Assembly: GCA_030603365.1 (NCBI GenBank)
Contig: JAUVXV010000002.1
Span: forward strand, 62,001-126,000
Length of the DNA stretch: 64,000 nt
DNA from: Candidatus Heimdallarchaeota archaeon
GTDB taxonomy: Archaea; Asgardarchaeota; Heimdallarchaeia; Heimdallarchaeales; Heimdallarchaeaceae
Direction of reading: 5' to 3'
The notes beneath the pieces were generated by a model. That model was not told where the DNA came from, searched no databases, and worked only from the letters and a program-made list of their open reading frames with translations. The position numbers and the translations under genes were made by a program. Shown here one piece after another: positions 16,796 through 25,712 of this stretch (positions are counted from its first letter, which is position 1; each line of letters begins with the position of its first letter).

Positions 16796-17940
16796 TGGAA
16801 TCTTATGTTACATATCCTCATTTTGGACCACTTACTTTGCTTTTCAAGGCAATTTTCCAAGAATTAGAAGTCCCTGAAGAGCGAATAATTAACCCTTCTC
16901 CACCCAGTAAACGAACCTTAGAAATAGGATCAGAAAACTCTCCAGAATGGATGTGTACTCCATTCAAACTAAGTTTAGGCTCTCTTATTGAATGCATTGA
17001 AAGAGGAGCTAATCATGTTTTTCAGATTGGGGGAATAGGAACCTGTAGAGCTAGTTGTTATGGACCAGTTCAAAGAGTAATTACTGAAGATTTGGGATAT
17101 GATGTAAAGTACACAAATATTGATTATCACTTGCCATTGGAAATGATGAAAGATTTACGATCAGTTAGTAACAATTTCAGTGCTTGGCAGTCAATTAAAG
17201 CTCTTAGAAAAATTTGGGTGAAGAATTATTCACTTGATTTAACAGAGCACTTAATAAATTTCTATAGAGGAGTGGAAATTGAAAAAGGGAAAACGGATAA
17301 AGTAGCGAAAGAAGTTTATGATAAGTTATTTAGTATCCGTAAAGTTAAGGAAGTGAAAAGATTCCACAAGCAAATTCCGGGAATTTTCAAAAAAGAAGTA
17401 CAAATAGATGAAGATGCAGATCCTCTAAAAATAGGTATTATTGGTGAGATTTATGTTGTTCTTGAACCTATGCTTCATCTTGATTTATATCGTCGATTAA
17501 ACAATTTAGGAGTAATCTGTCGCAACACTGTTTCTTTGAAGAAATTTACAGATTTACCTGCTAAACTAAATCCATTTGTAAAAGAATATTATAAAATCTA
17601 TAGAGAGAAAGCACGTCCATACATTCAGCAGTATTGTGGTGGTGATGGACAAGAAAGTATTGGAGCAACAATATTGCTTCGAGAACTAGGATGGGATGGA
17701 ATGGTACATGTATGGCCATTTAGTTGTATGCCTGAACTCAGTGCTCAATCGGTAATTCCTAGTGTAACTAATGATTATGGTATGCCTGTTCTACCAATGA
17801 TTGTTGATGAACAAACTGGAGAAGCAGGCTTTCAAACAAGACTTGAGGCATATGTTGATATGCTTAAAATCAAACGAGAAAACGAACGTCAAGGTAAACC
17901 AAAAGAGAAAATTTCATGGGAGACTTTTAATTATGACTGA
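16795..17940 (+). CDS. 2-hydroxyacyl-CoA dehydratase-related protein (COG3581-like)
   Basis: This 381-residue partner has cysteines in PEWMCTPFK, GTCRASCYGP, QQYCGGDGQ and SCMPE, well placed to bind an iron-sulfur cluster. It ends with the same EQTGEAGFQTRLEAY motif as its upstream neighbour, so the two arose from a common ancestor and probably pair. It overlaps the activase gene by eight bases. In many bacteria the COG3580, COG3581 and activase parts are fused into one long protein, which supports a single complex. Confidence 0.75.
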   Translation: MESYVTYPHFGPLTLLFKAIFQELEVPEERIINPSPPSKRTLEIGSENSPEWMCTPFKLSLGSLIECIERGANHVFQIGGIGTCRASCYGPVQRVITEDLGYDVKYTNIDYHLPLEMMKDLRSVSNNFSAWQSIKALRKIWVKNYSLDLTEHLINFYRGVEIEKGKTDKVAKEVYDKLFSIRKVKEVKRFHKQIPGIFKKEVQIDEDADPLKIGIIGEIYVVLEPMLHLDLYRRLNNLGVICRNTVSLKKFTDLPAKLNPFVKEYYKIYREKARPYIQQYCGGDGQESIGATILLRELGWDGMVHVWPFSCMPELSAQSVIPSVTNDYGMPVLPMIVDEQTGEAGFQTRLEAYVDMLKIKRENERQGKPKEKISWETFNYD

Positions 17941-19027
17941 AAATTGTGATTGTCCAAAAGATGAGGGAATGACTTCAACTGAAACTCATTCAAAAAAAGA
18001 AATGTTAGGATCTACACAAGAAAGCCTTGCTGTCGAAGGTTCATCCAATTGTTTCTACCTTGGAGTAGATGTGGGTTCTATCAGCACAAATTTAGCAATT
18101 ATAGATGGTCAAAAGAATCTTGTTGATTCAGTATACATACGAACTGAAGGAAGACCAATTCAATCAATTCAACATGGAGTTACTCTTCTCAAAGAAAAGG
18201 TAGGGGAGAGTTTCCAAATTCATGGTGTTGGAGCAACAGGTAGTGCTAGACAACTAACAGGTTTGATTGTTGGAGCAGATGTTGTAAGGAATGAGATCAC
18301 TGCACATTCACTTGCTTCTCTTAATGAGAACTCCGAAATTCAAACAATCATGGAGATAGGTGGTCAAGATAGTAAAATCATAATTATCAGAAATGGAGTA
18401 CCAATTGATTTTGCAATGAATACTGTTTGTGCAGCAGGAACAGGATCCTTCTTAGACCAGCAAGCAAATCGTCTAGAAATACCTATAGAAGATTTCGGAG
18501 ATTTAGCTCTAAAATCAGATAATGCCGTAGCTATTGCTGGTAGATGTACAGTTTTTGCAGAATCAGATATGATCCACAAACAACAACTAGGTCATTCAGT
18601 AGAAGACATTATACGTGGATTGAGCGAAGCACTTGTGAGAAATTACTTGAACAATGTAGGTAAAGGGAAAGATATTACCGGACCTATTATGTTGCAAGGA
18701 GGAGTAGCTGCCAATGTTGGTATCAGAGATGCATTCAGACGCTCACTCATCAAGCAAGAAAAAATTAAGCATGAGGACGAGATAATTGTTCCAGAACATT
18801 ATGACGTTATGGGAGCAATTGGGGTAGCTATACTAGCTATGAATAAGATGGTTAAGAATCCGAAAATGAAAACTAATTTTGTTGGTTGGCAAATCCCAGA
18901 TATAAATTTCAAAACTAAAGGATTTGAGTGTAAAGATTGCCCCAACATCTGTGAAGTAATAGAAGTTCTTATGGAAGACGAAGTGATTGCTAGGTGGGGA
19001 AGTAAATGTGGAAAATGGGATATTTAG
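17933..19027 (+). CDS. CoA-substrate-specific enzyme activase (HgdC/BadF type ATPase)
   Basis: The 364-residue ATPase has the ASKHA-fold phosphate loop GVDVGSISTN (about 44-53), IMEIGGQDSK and MLQGGVAAN. C166 in NTVCAAGTG and C205 in AGRCTVFAESD are the two cysteines that hold a [4Fe-4S] cluster across the homodimer. The C-terminus adds CKDCPNIC and KCG, a feature of the branch paired with COG3580. I place the start at the ATG at 17933, overlapping the previous stop; the open frame extends 44 codons further but only into the neighbour. Role: ATP-driven low-potential electron donor to the two upstream proteins. Confidence 0.85.
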   Translation: MTENCDCPKDEGMTSTETHSKKEMLGSTQESLAVEGSSNCFYLGVDVGSISTNLAIIDGQKNLVDSVYIRTEGRPIQSIQHGVTLLKEKVGESFQIHGVGATGSARQLTGLIVGADVVRNEITAHSLASLNENSEIQTIMEIGGQDSKIIIIRNGVPIDFAMNTVCAAGTGSFLDQQANRLEIPIEDFGDLALKSDNAVAIAGRCTVFAESDMIHKQQLGHSVEDIIRGLSEALVRNYLNNVGKGKDITGPIMLQGGVAANVGIRDAFRRSLIKQEKIKHEDEIIVPEHYDVMGAIGVAILAMNKMVKNPKMKTNFVGWQIPDINFKTKGFECKDCPNICEVIEVLMEDEVIARWGSKCGKWDI

Positions 19028-19366
19028 AATTATTGTATACCAATCAGCTGATAATTATCATTTTAAATCTTTGTAGGAATCATATTGGCTGCTTTCGTAT
19101 TAGTAGTCTTCAAGACTAAAGATTGGAAGAAAGACGTAATGTAAAAAAAATTGTGCACAACAAAGCTATGTGCAACTCTTTTCTATTTTTCTAAACGAAG
19201 TTCTTCAAAGAATTGATTTGAATTTTCAGTTACATTTTTCTTTATGTTAGTTCCAAGTTCTGTAAGTGTCTCAAATGATTTGTAAGTTTTTCCTTCTAGA
19301 CTTCTAAGGAACTAATAAATTCTTTAATGAAAATTAGAGTGGTGTAAACATGTTTTAGCTTCTTTG
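19028..19366. other. Gap with possible gene fragments
   Basis: At 19191-19311 on the minus strand an open stretch of about 40 codons without a start (LRSLEGKTYKSFETLTELG and onward, ending EELRLEK-stop) looks coding-like. At about 19067-19143 on the plus strand a tail with one hydrophobic helix and KTKDWKKDVM-stop also looks like a gene end without a beginning. Both are too short to assign. Possible remains of deleted genes. Confidence 0.2.
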
Positions 19367-20980
19367 CTATTTTCGTTTTTTGTAGAAGGAGTTGAATTGT
19401 GAGGACAATCCTATTAAAGAGATAATGAATATCACAACATCTATAGGACTTTCCTCTGTCATCTCTTCTGTGGTTTCAGGATTTGTTTGATGAACTGGTT
19501 CAGTTAAAGGAAAAGGATCTGTTGCTCCTGCATCCCCATCCAGTAAATATTCCTCTCCTCCTTCTTGAAGGTCTGACCAGTAATTTCCTGTACTTGTTTC
19601 CTCATTATACCATTTATTTACCACCCCTGAGTCAAATGCTTGAGCATTCCCTTGCTCTGTTCCTTCAAGGTTGTTATTGATGAAATCGTTTTGATAAAAG
19701 ATATTTCCTACTGAATCATCATCAACATTGATACCATATTTTATGTTCTCCTTTATAATGTTGGAAGAGATTGTATTGTAGTACGATTCTGTTAAGAAAA
19801 TCCCTCGGGTATTTGCTATACAAGTATTATTAGCAACCAGTCCATAATAAGCAGTATAAAGTCCTATACCCATATTATTCCCCTTACAGAAGTTATTAAT
19901 AATAGTGATTGGTGGAACAAACTTGAAATCACCGTAAAACGCACGAATTCCATCATATCCATTTTCTGTACAATTATTTTCTGCTATCAACATGTTTTCA
20001 CAAACTGTGGTGCTAATACCTGACCAAGTATTGTTATAGCAGAAATTCCTTAAGATTCTAGAATCTGCTGTATCGTCCATATATATTCCATTTCCAATAT
20101 TAGAATAACATTCATTTTCGCTTGCTGTTATGAGATCTGAATCATGACAACTTATCGCTAAAGTATTAAATAAACAGTCATTTTTCGTTATTAGTATTGA
20201 GCTACAGTAAACGGTTTTTATTCCCTCTATACATCCCTCAACATTGTTATTAGATATAGTTCCATTATTTGATTGATTGACTTCCATTCCTTTAAAATTT
20301 TGAAACAATATATTCTCATTTATTGTGTAGAACTTGGATACTAATAGGGCAATTCCCCAAGTATTGTATGCACAGATATTTTCTGTGATAACTGCATAAT
20401 CAGAGTATAATAAACCAATTCCGTATTCATTGTAAGTACAAAAATTATCGATAATCACTGTATTATGAGAGTATGTAACCAATATCCCTATGTTATTATT
20501 ATAACATTCATTACTTTGTGCAGTTACATTATGTGATCTTGTAAAATAAATCCCAGATTCAATATGATTAAAGCATTTATTGTCATTTATTGTTACTGTA
20601 TTGGGTGCAGCTTTTTCAATTGCTATTCCATACTGATCTGCATCTATGTAGCAGTTTTCAATAGTAAAATGCTTTGTAGTGTTAAACACATATATACCTA
20701 GATAATATCCGGTGGTAATGTTATAGTTAGCTATAATATACGGTTCTTCCTCTGTTCCTTCTCCAGGAAAACCATAAAGTTGGAAATCATCATCTGTTAA
20801 TATCTCAATGGGATCATGTTCAATGTACGAGGTACTAGTAATGTGAGTTGGTTGTTGAATGGAAAGAGTATAAGATTCACTTTTAGGAATTGAAACTTCT
20901 TCTAGAACTGTAAAATGAGTATTGTCACATATCAAGGAATTTAGGAACAAAATTGCTATTAATCCTACTTTGTATTTCAT
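19367..20980 (-). CDS. NosD-like beta-helix surface protein (537 aa)
   Basis: The product has a signal sequence, a DDDFQLYGFPGEGTEEEPYII opening block, about 15 diverged beta-helix rungs (for example GIYFTRSHNVTAQSNECYNN), the closing NKWYNEETSTGNYWSDL / YLLDGDAGATDPFPLTEP block, a short linker and one hydrophobic helix with a KKRK tail. It is the longest of three intact paralogues here, and its rungs are more diverged than those of the 451-residue gene, so it is the older copy. A surface structural or glycan-binding role is inferred. Confidence 0.75.
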   Translation of the reverse strand: MKYKVGLIAILFLNSLICDNTHFTVLEEVSIPKSESYTLSIQQPTHITSTSYIEHDPIEILTDDDFQLYGFPGEGTEEEPYIIANYNITTGYYLGIYVFNTTKHFTIENCYIDADQYGIAIEKAAPNTVTINDNKCFNHIESGIYFTRSHNVTAQSNECYNNNIGILVTYSHNTVIIDNFCTYNEYGIGLLYSDYAVITENICAYNTWGIALLVSKFYTINENILFQNFKGMEVNQSNNGTISNNNVEGCIEGIKTVYCSSILITKNDCLFNTLAISCHDSDLITASENECYSNIGNGIYMDDTADSRILRNFCYNNTWSGISTTVCENMLIAENNCTENGYDGIRAFYGDFKFVPPITIINNFCKGNNMGIGLYTAYYGLVANNTCIANTRGIFLTESYYNTISSNIIKENIKYGINVDDDSVGNIFYQNDFINNNLEGTEQGNAQAFDSGVVNKWYNEETSTGNYWSDLQEGGEEYLLDGDAGATDPFPLTEPVHQTNPETTEEMTEESPIDVVIFIISLIGLSSQFNSFYKKRK

Positions 20981-21165
20981 CCTGTTTTCAGCTCAAACAT
21001 TTTCTAGTTTGCTTCTTCTTCTTCTCTATAACATGATATTTGAAGTATATAAGAATTGATACATTAAGTTCTATTACCTGTACTCCCTTCTTATTTAATG
21101 CTCCTTTTGATTTCTTCTTTGGTTTTTTTTTATTTAGTTAAAAAAAAGAGGTTTAGATAGATTTT

Positions 21166-22260
21166 CTATCCAAACCAAGTTGTACCAAGTTGATCTTCAT
21201 ACTCAGCATTCTGTTGTAAATAAAAATCTCCAGGTTCATAGTAGAAGTAAGTATTGCTGTAGTTGTAAGTTGCTTCATAAGAGTAAGAAAACGCTTCATA
21301 GTCTGTTTTTCCATCTGCAAGTCCTTCAAAGAAATAATGTGTGAAAGCAGCTCCATATGCACCATTGAAATCTTTATTTATATCAAAATATTCAAAACTA
21401 TCACCGAACCATTGAGCGGCATGATGCTCATAAGAAGAATTATAGGTATAATTGTATTGAGTAGATGCCATCATAAAAACATCTTCAGCGTTTCTTGGGT
21501 CTTTCAGTTGATATTCATAAACAAAATCACCACTAGAACAAGAGTCAACTATTACAATTATATTTTCTGATTCCAAATTCTCTATTTCATCTGCAAAATC
21601 ACTACTGTACAAAAAATTATATACGATTGGATAACTGATTGCTATTTGAGAGTCTCCACCATAATCCCAATCTGAACCATTGTAAGGACAACCATGACCT
21701 AATATATGAATAAAAACAAGAGATTCACTTGTTTCAATATCATCTAAGTCTTCTATACTATCTTTCCAATCATATGGATTTTCATGATACAGAACATCAC
21801 CAAAATATAGGTTGTTTTTTAAGTAATTCCCATATTCATCTTCGATCATGCTCTGATTTCCAACATCTGAAGCCCACATGAATAGAGCTACACGACCTTC
21901 TAGAGTCATATCTTTTGTGTGAGTAGAGCTTGAAGGTGAAACGAAATTTGATTGCCAAAAGCATCCTATCATTTCAAGACCTATCGCATAAAATTTGTAT
22001 TGAACAGTTGTCCAACTTAATTCATAATTTCCATCAGAATCAGTATAATCATGTGTTTTGACAGCACCATCTTCTCTTAATTGCACCTTTACTCCTTCTG
22101 CACCGGTCGTGGTTCCTTTTACTGTAACCGTACCATTAAAGGTTACTAGACCATAGTACGGTGCTCCTGCAACATTGGTGTTTTCTATATTTCCATAAAA
22201 AATTGGCATCAAGATTGATAATACCAATATACTCATTATTATTTTATTACTTTTTTTCAT
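21166..22260 (-). CDS. Secreted caspase-like (clan CD) cysteine peptidase
   Basis: The 364-residue protein has a signal peptide (MKKSNKIIMSILVLSIL). A beta-sandwich follows at about 40-125 with GTTTGAEGVKVQL...YTDSDGNYEL, resembling a carboxypeptidase-regulatory/CNA-B module. A caspase-hemoglobinase fold comes next: FIHILGHG gives the catalytic His (H189) and IIVIVDSCSSGDF the catalytic Cys (C241) of clan CD. The C-terminal third is rich in Tyr and ends without a TM anchor, so it is probably released. I chose the second ATG (22260), seven bases after GGAAGGT, over one six codons upstream. Role unknown; surface-protein processing is a guess. Confidence 0.65.
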   Translation of the reverse strand: MKKSNKIIMSILVLSILMPIFYGNIENTNVAGAPYYGLVTFNGTVTVKGTTTGAEGVKVQLREDGAVKTHDYTDSDGNYELSWTTVQYKFYAIGLEMIGCFWQSNFVSPSSSTHTKDMTLEGRVALFMWASDVGNQSMIEDEYGNYLKNNLYFGDVLYHENPYDWKDSIEDLDDIETSESLVFIHILGHGCPYNGSDWDYGGDSQIAISYPIVYNFLYSSDFADEIENLESENIIVIVDSCSSGDFVYEYQLKDPRNAEDVFMMASTQYNYTYNSSYEHHAAQWFGDSFEYFDINKDFNGAYGAAFTHYFFEGLADGKTDYEAFSYSYEATYNYSNTYFYYEPGDFYLQQNAEYEDQLGTTWFG

Positions 22261-22266
22261 TGTTTT

Positions 22267-22282
22267 TCTACCTTCCATAGTA
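22267..22282. repeat. 16-bp duplicated leader segment, copy 1
   Basis: TCTACCTTCCATAGTA occurs here, covering the upstream ATG and ribosome-binding region of the caspase-like gene, and again at 22462-22477 in the decayed stretch. A second, lost copy of the leader is one explanation; a chance match is another. Confidence 0.35.
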
Positions 22283-22461
22283 GGTAACTAGTAGACGATT
22301 TTTCACTATATAAAATAAACAAAAATTCGCGACAAACATTTTGGACGAAATTTAAAAAAGATTGTAACCCGTACTTCTTAAATTGTATTTCTTTTATAAA
22401 CTAGGGAATAGATTTTTTAACAACTGTTATTCTAATATCTTGATGAGTGGGATTAGAATTC

Positions 22462-22477
22462 TCTACCTTCCATAGTA
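22462..22477. repeat. 16-bp duplicated leader segment, copy 2
   Basis: Exact copy of 22267-22282 in the same orientation. On the minus strand it still reads ATG GAA GGT AGA and then hits a stop two codons later, so no gene follows. Confidence 0.35.
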
Positions 22478-22622
22478 AGGGTTCTTTTTCCCACCTCATC
22501 TTCATATTTGCTAGATTGTGCTTATTGAGTCTTTTGCTTGAGTCTTTTGTAATACATCTGAGACACTAGGATTCATTTGTAGCTCCAAGTTCTCCTACAT
22601 AAGAGTTAATTTGCCAAACTCA

Positions 22623-22856
22623 AAATATAATCTGTTTATATCTGTTGGTTATCCTAAGAAGATTCGGAAAAGTCACCCTCGCGGAAGCGGAAACAAATCC
22701 TTAAGACGTTGGGTGCATAAGTAGTGCTATCACCTCTTTATCACTAAACTGAAATACAAACTTGCTCGTTATGGATTTGAATCCCATTGAGTGGTAGTAA
22801 TTGGTGTAAGTTGGACCTCGAAACGATGTTCAAGATTCGGAGTATTGCATAACTGA
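22623..22856 (+). pseudogene. TnpB (IS200/IS605-family) C-terminal relic
   Basis: One frame reads VGYPKKIRKSHPRGSGNKSL, RRWVHK, stop, CYHLFITKLKYKLARYGF, ESH, stop, VVVIGVSWTSKRCSRFGV. This matches the last third of TnpB/OrfB: the HRG-GNK region, the xLKYKLxxxG helix and the WTSKxCSxCG start of the zinc ribbon. The second ribbon Cys is Phe here. Two in-frame stops and loss of the front two-thirds make it inactive. No TnpA or intact end is visible. It directly abuts the beta-helix relic. Confidence 0.7.
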
Positions 22857-22862
22857 ATATAA

Positions 22863-23216
22863 TCGGTACAAGATAATAATGATTATGGAGTCATATTGCT
22901 TACAGGAATAAATTATATTGTAATCCACCATAATAGCTTCATAAATAATAGGATTCCAAGCTCTCAGAGCTCAGATGATGAAAACAATATATGGTATGAT
23001 ATTAATATTCTTGAAGTGAATTTTTGGTTGGGGTGGATCGTTGTTAGCGATTATTCAATAGATGGAACAGCAGGTTCAGTTGATCCGTATCCGCTATCTT
23101 CACCAGTGATAGTTAAAGAATATCTACCCTACATCTGGTTATTTGGAATCTTGATACTACTATGTATTGTCTTCCTTCCGAATCTGAAGAGACGAGAATT
23201 AAAACAAATTATCTGA
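22863..23216 (+). pseudogene. 5'-truncated NosD-like beta-helix protein gene
   Basis: From 22863 the frame reads SVQDNNDYGVILLTGINYIV, then HHNSFINN, the conserved NIWYDINILEVNFWLGW / YSIDGTAGSVDPYPLSSP block, one TM helix and a KRRELKQII tail. This is the C-terminal end of the same family as 6873, 7893 and 19367, but signal peptide and most rungs are missing. A TTG at 22896 could still start a 106-residue product, but without a signal sequence it could not work like the others. It begins where the TnpB relic ends and lies on the opposite strand to its paralogues. Confidence 0.7.
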
Positions 23217-23409
23217 ATTAAGGAATACTTTGTACGTAAATTCGTAATTTCCTTGAATACAAACGTAGATAATGTATATTTTTTCCTAGAAAGGTAATAA
23301 AGAGATAGTTGAAATAGATTTCAATTAAACCATTTTATTGCTCGTTTAAAAATAAATTTAAATGCACAAATCACACATCCACATTAGACCCTTCTAGGAG
23401 ATATTTAAT

Positions 23410-24717
23410 TTGGCAAAGACATCTGTAAAAGAGACCATTGGAAAAATGAATTTCAATGTAAAATTAGCTTTTGCTTTCTCGTTTATACAGTCTTTAGGGA
23501 GAGGAATTTGGATGGGAAATGTCCTTTCAGCTTACATATACTATTTCTCAGATAAATCCAATATAACTCTGGGTCAAACCTCTCTAGCTATGGGGTTAAC
23601 TATGACAGTTTTTGTTTTTCCAGCTGGTATCTTTGCAGACAGATTCAGAAGAGACATACTTCTCAAAATAGCTTCAGTTTTTGGTATTGCTAGTTTAGCT
23701 GTTATTCTTTTTGGTACTAATATGGCTTCGATTTTCGTCGCACTATCTTTATGGGGTCTCTTTCAAGCTCTAACTAGACCTGCTTTAGAGTCCATTTTAG
23801 CTGATTCTTTAGAATCTGGTAAACGATCCAGTACATACACATGGCTTCATCTAGTTAGACAATTGGCACAATCAATTGGTCCTTTTGTAAGCGCACTGTT
23901 ATTCTTCTTCTTTGGTGATGAATGGGAACTTAGTATTTTGAAAAATGTTATTTTGGTTGGAATAATCATCACAGCAAGTTCAATAATAATTATGGAATTC
24001 TTTGATGACAAAAAAAGTTTAGGTTCGATTAGTGAATTCATAGAAGAAGATGAAGAGATAGTTTCTCTTGATGATGAAAATAATAATGGTTTGTCTACTC
24101 GTTTAACAAACAAAAGAGCAACAAAACTCATACCGATTCTATTAGTCGGTTCCAATGTTATAATCGGTATTGGAGCGGGTATGACAATCAAGTATTTTCC
24201 AATATTTTTCATTGAAGAGTACCATCTGAGACCTATGTGGGTTCAAGTAATTATGGGTCTAACTGCCATCTTCACAGGTTTGTCTGCGATAATTGCTCAG
24301 AGACTTTCATTAAGAAAAGGTAGGCCTTTAATGATTTTCATTGTTCAATCGCTTGCTACCTTATGTTTATTTGGAATAGTGTTCTATCCAAACATCTGGT
24401 TACTTGTAACTTTGTTCATCGTAAGGGGTTCTTTGATGAATGCAGGACAACCACTCAGTAGATCCATATTGATGGATGTTGTTCCTAAGAAAAACAGAGG
24501 AAAGTGGAATTCTCTGGAAACTTTTGCTTGGGGATTCTTCTGGAATTTTTCTGCATTGATTGGAGGATACTTAGTTGGTGATGCTGAACCATATAAATTC
24601 TGGTTATGTTTTCTAGTTACTGCTTGTGTTTATACAGTAGGTATCATTCCTTTATTGTTCCTCATCCCTCTTGTTAAGAGAGAGAAAATAACTTCAGAAG
24701 AAGTCCAAATAAATTAA
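23410..24717 (+). CDS. Major facilitator superfamily transporter
   Basis: The 435-residue protein has 12 predicted TM helices in two halves joined by a charged loop at about 200-235. The MFS signature between TM2 and TM3 appears as GIFADRFRRD. The second half has the RLSLRKGRPL counterpart. GPFVSALLFF matches the TM5 region of exporters. The start is a TTG (23410), with GGAG about ten bases upstream and no better ATG. A short solitary gene; the exported substrate cannot be inferred. Confidence 0.8.
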   Translation: MAKTSVKETIGKMNFNVKLAFAFSFIQSLGRGIWMGNVLSAYIYYFSDKSNITLGQTSLAMGLTMTVFVFPAGIFADRFRRDILLKIASVFGIASLAVILFGTNMASIFVALSLWGLFQALTRPALESILADSLESGKRSSTYTWLHLVRQLAQSIGPFVSALLFFFFGDEWELSILKNVILVGIIITASSIIIMEFFDDKKSLGSISEFIEEDEEIVSLDDENNNGLSTRLTNKRATKLIPILLVGSNVIIGIGAGMTIKYFPIFFIEEYHLRPMWVQVIMGLTAIFTGLSAIIAQRLSLRKGRPLMIFIVQSLATLCLFGIVFYPNIWLLVTLFIVRGSLMNAGQPLSRSILMDVVPKKNRGKWNSLETFAWGFFWNFSALIGGYLVGDAEPYKFWLCFLVTACVYTVGIIPLLFLIPLVKREKITSEEVQIN

Positions 24718-24805
24718 AATTGATACTTTTTTTCAATGCTTATATCTCAAAAGTTGATTTTTTTAATTACTTTTCTTACTTTCAGTCTGCTCTCGGCTAC
24801 TTAGG

Positions 24806-24813
24806 TTTAAATA
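24806..24813 (+). promoter_or_regulatory. TATA box ahead of the candidate structured RNA
   Basis: TTTAAATA within AGGTTTAAATACT matches the strongest promoters in this window (48066, 49895, 50778). The predicted transcription start, about 25 nt on, is at the first base of the stem-rich element at 24834. No ORF follows for 250 bases. Confidence 0.45.
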
Positions 24814-24833
24814 CTAATTTCTCACATAGAAGA

Positions 24834-24900
24834 ATGGAGATGGGTTAGTCACTAACCTCTCTTCCACGGGGGGAAAAATTCCCCCAACCCAACCCTCCTT
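24834..24900 (+). ncRNA. Candidate small structured RNA
   Basis: In a very AT-rich surrounding this 67-base stretch is GC-rich and can fold into two perfect hairpins: GGTTAG-TCA-CTAACC (24843-24857) and GGGGGAA-AAA-TTCCCCC (24869-24885). GGAG (24836-24839) can pair with CTCC (24895-24898) to close both. A TATA box sits at the right distance. It lacks tRNA landmarks (no T-arm TTCRA, no anticodon loop) and a clear ACA box or kink-turn. It could instead be a bidirectional terminator or a binding site. Confidence 0.4.
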
Positions 24901-25091
24901 TAAACTCAAGATTTTGTTATATTATTAACCATTTTTCAGTATTTAAGCTCAACTATAATTAAAGTAGGGCAAATTCTTCATACTTTCAAGCTTAACAAAA
25001 CTATTTTGATTAAAATACGATTATCTTTATAAATATTTGATTTATTCTAGTTATAGAATTATTAAAAATCATTCTTTAGGATTCGCACATA

Positions 25092-25700
25092 ATGAAGAAA
25101 AAGCTGGGATTGCTCACAGGATTAATCATACTTGCACTTCTATCAAGGAATGTTACTAGTACAACCTCGTTTCATGTACCTGGTACTATGATAGAGGACA
25201 TGATATATGCTGGATATAATGCTATCATTGAAGAGGGATATTATTTTCTGGTTTTTGATAATACTGGGTTCATAACAGATAATTTCAACAGAAATCATTC
25301 TTATGTGCTATATTTCTTAGAATTCGAGGTTGAAGGAATAGATCCAATCAGTGGTCAAAGAAATGTTTCAGTAGATGATTATGAGGTTGTAACATTTAAT
25401 TTTGAACTGCCGGAAATTTATGTTACGCATATTGTTTTTGAGATGTTTGCTTCTGAGAGAATTTCTAGTTTTATTGTAGATTATCAAGGTTTGGCCCAAT
25501 ACTTCGAGTTGATTGGTCAGCTTAATGTAGAAAAACAAAGAACAATCTTAATTATTGTTTCTAGTATAAGTGGAGGTATCATCTTACTTCTAGCAATAAA
25601 CATTCTGTTGATGAGGAATAGAGTATATTGGAAACTTATACGAAGAATTAAAACTTATAGAAACAAGAAAGCTGGAAGAAGATTCAAGAGTGTAGGATAA
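25092..25700 (+). CDS. Single-pass surface protein with cytoplasmic basic tail
   Basis: The 202-residue product has a signal peptide (KKLGLLTGLIILALLS), a beta-rich extracellular domain (about 25-150), a TM helix (about 153-175, ILIIVSSISGGIILLLAINILLM) and a 27-residue strongly basic tail. No family is recognised. It converges on the membrane protein at 25713 with a 12-base gap. A receptor-like or anchoring role would fit but is inference. Confidence 0.6.
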   Translation: MKKKLGLLTGLIILALLSRNVTSTTSFHVPGTMIEDMIYAGYNAIIEEGYYFLVFDNTGFITDNFNRNHSYVLYFLEFEVEGIDPISGQRNVSVDDYEVVTFNFELPEIYVTHIVFEMFASERISSFIVDYQGLAQYFELIGQLNVEKQRTILIIVSSISGGIILLLAINILLMRNRVYWKLIRRIKTYRNKKAGRRFKSVG

Positions 25701-25712
25701 GAAAAAAGAGAT

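Noticed and set aside
17801..17932. 44-codon N-terminal extension of the activase
   Set aside because: The extension lies wholly inside the upstream gene in another frame and has no family similarity; the ATG at 17933 gives the usual activase start.
15605..19027. Classical 2-hydroxyglutaryl-CoA dehydratase operon
   Set aside because: The two partner proteins belong to the COG3580/COG3581 type rather than HgdA/HgdB, and no CoA-transferase or hydroxyacid dehydrogenase is nearby.
24834..24900. tRNA gene
   Set aside because: Length is near that of a tRNA, but there is no T-arm consensus, no anticodon loop and no 7-bp acceptor stem.
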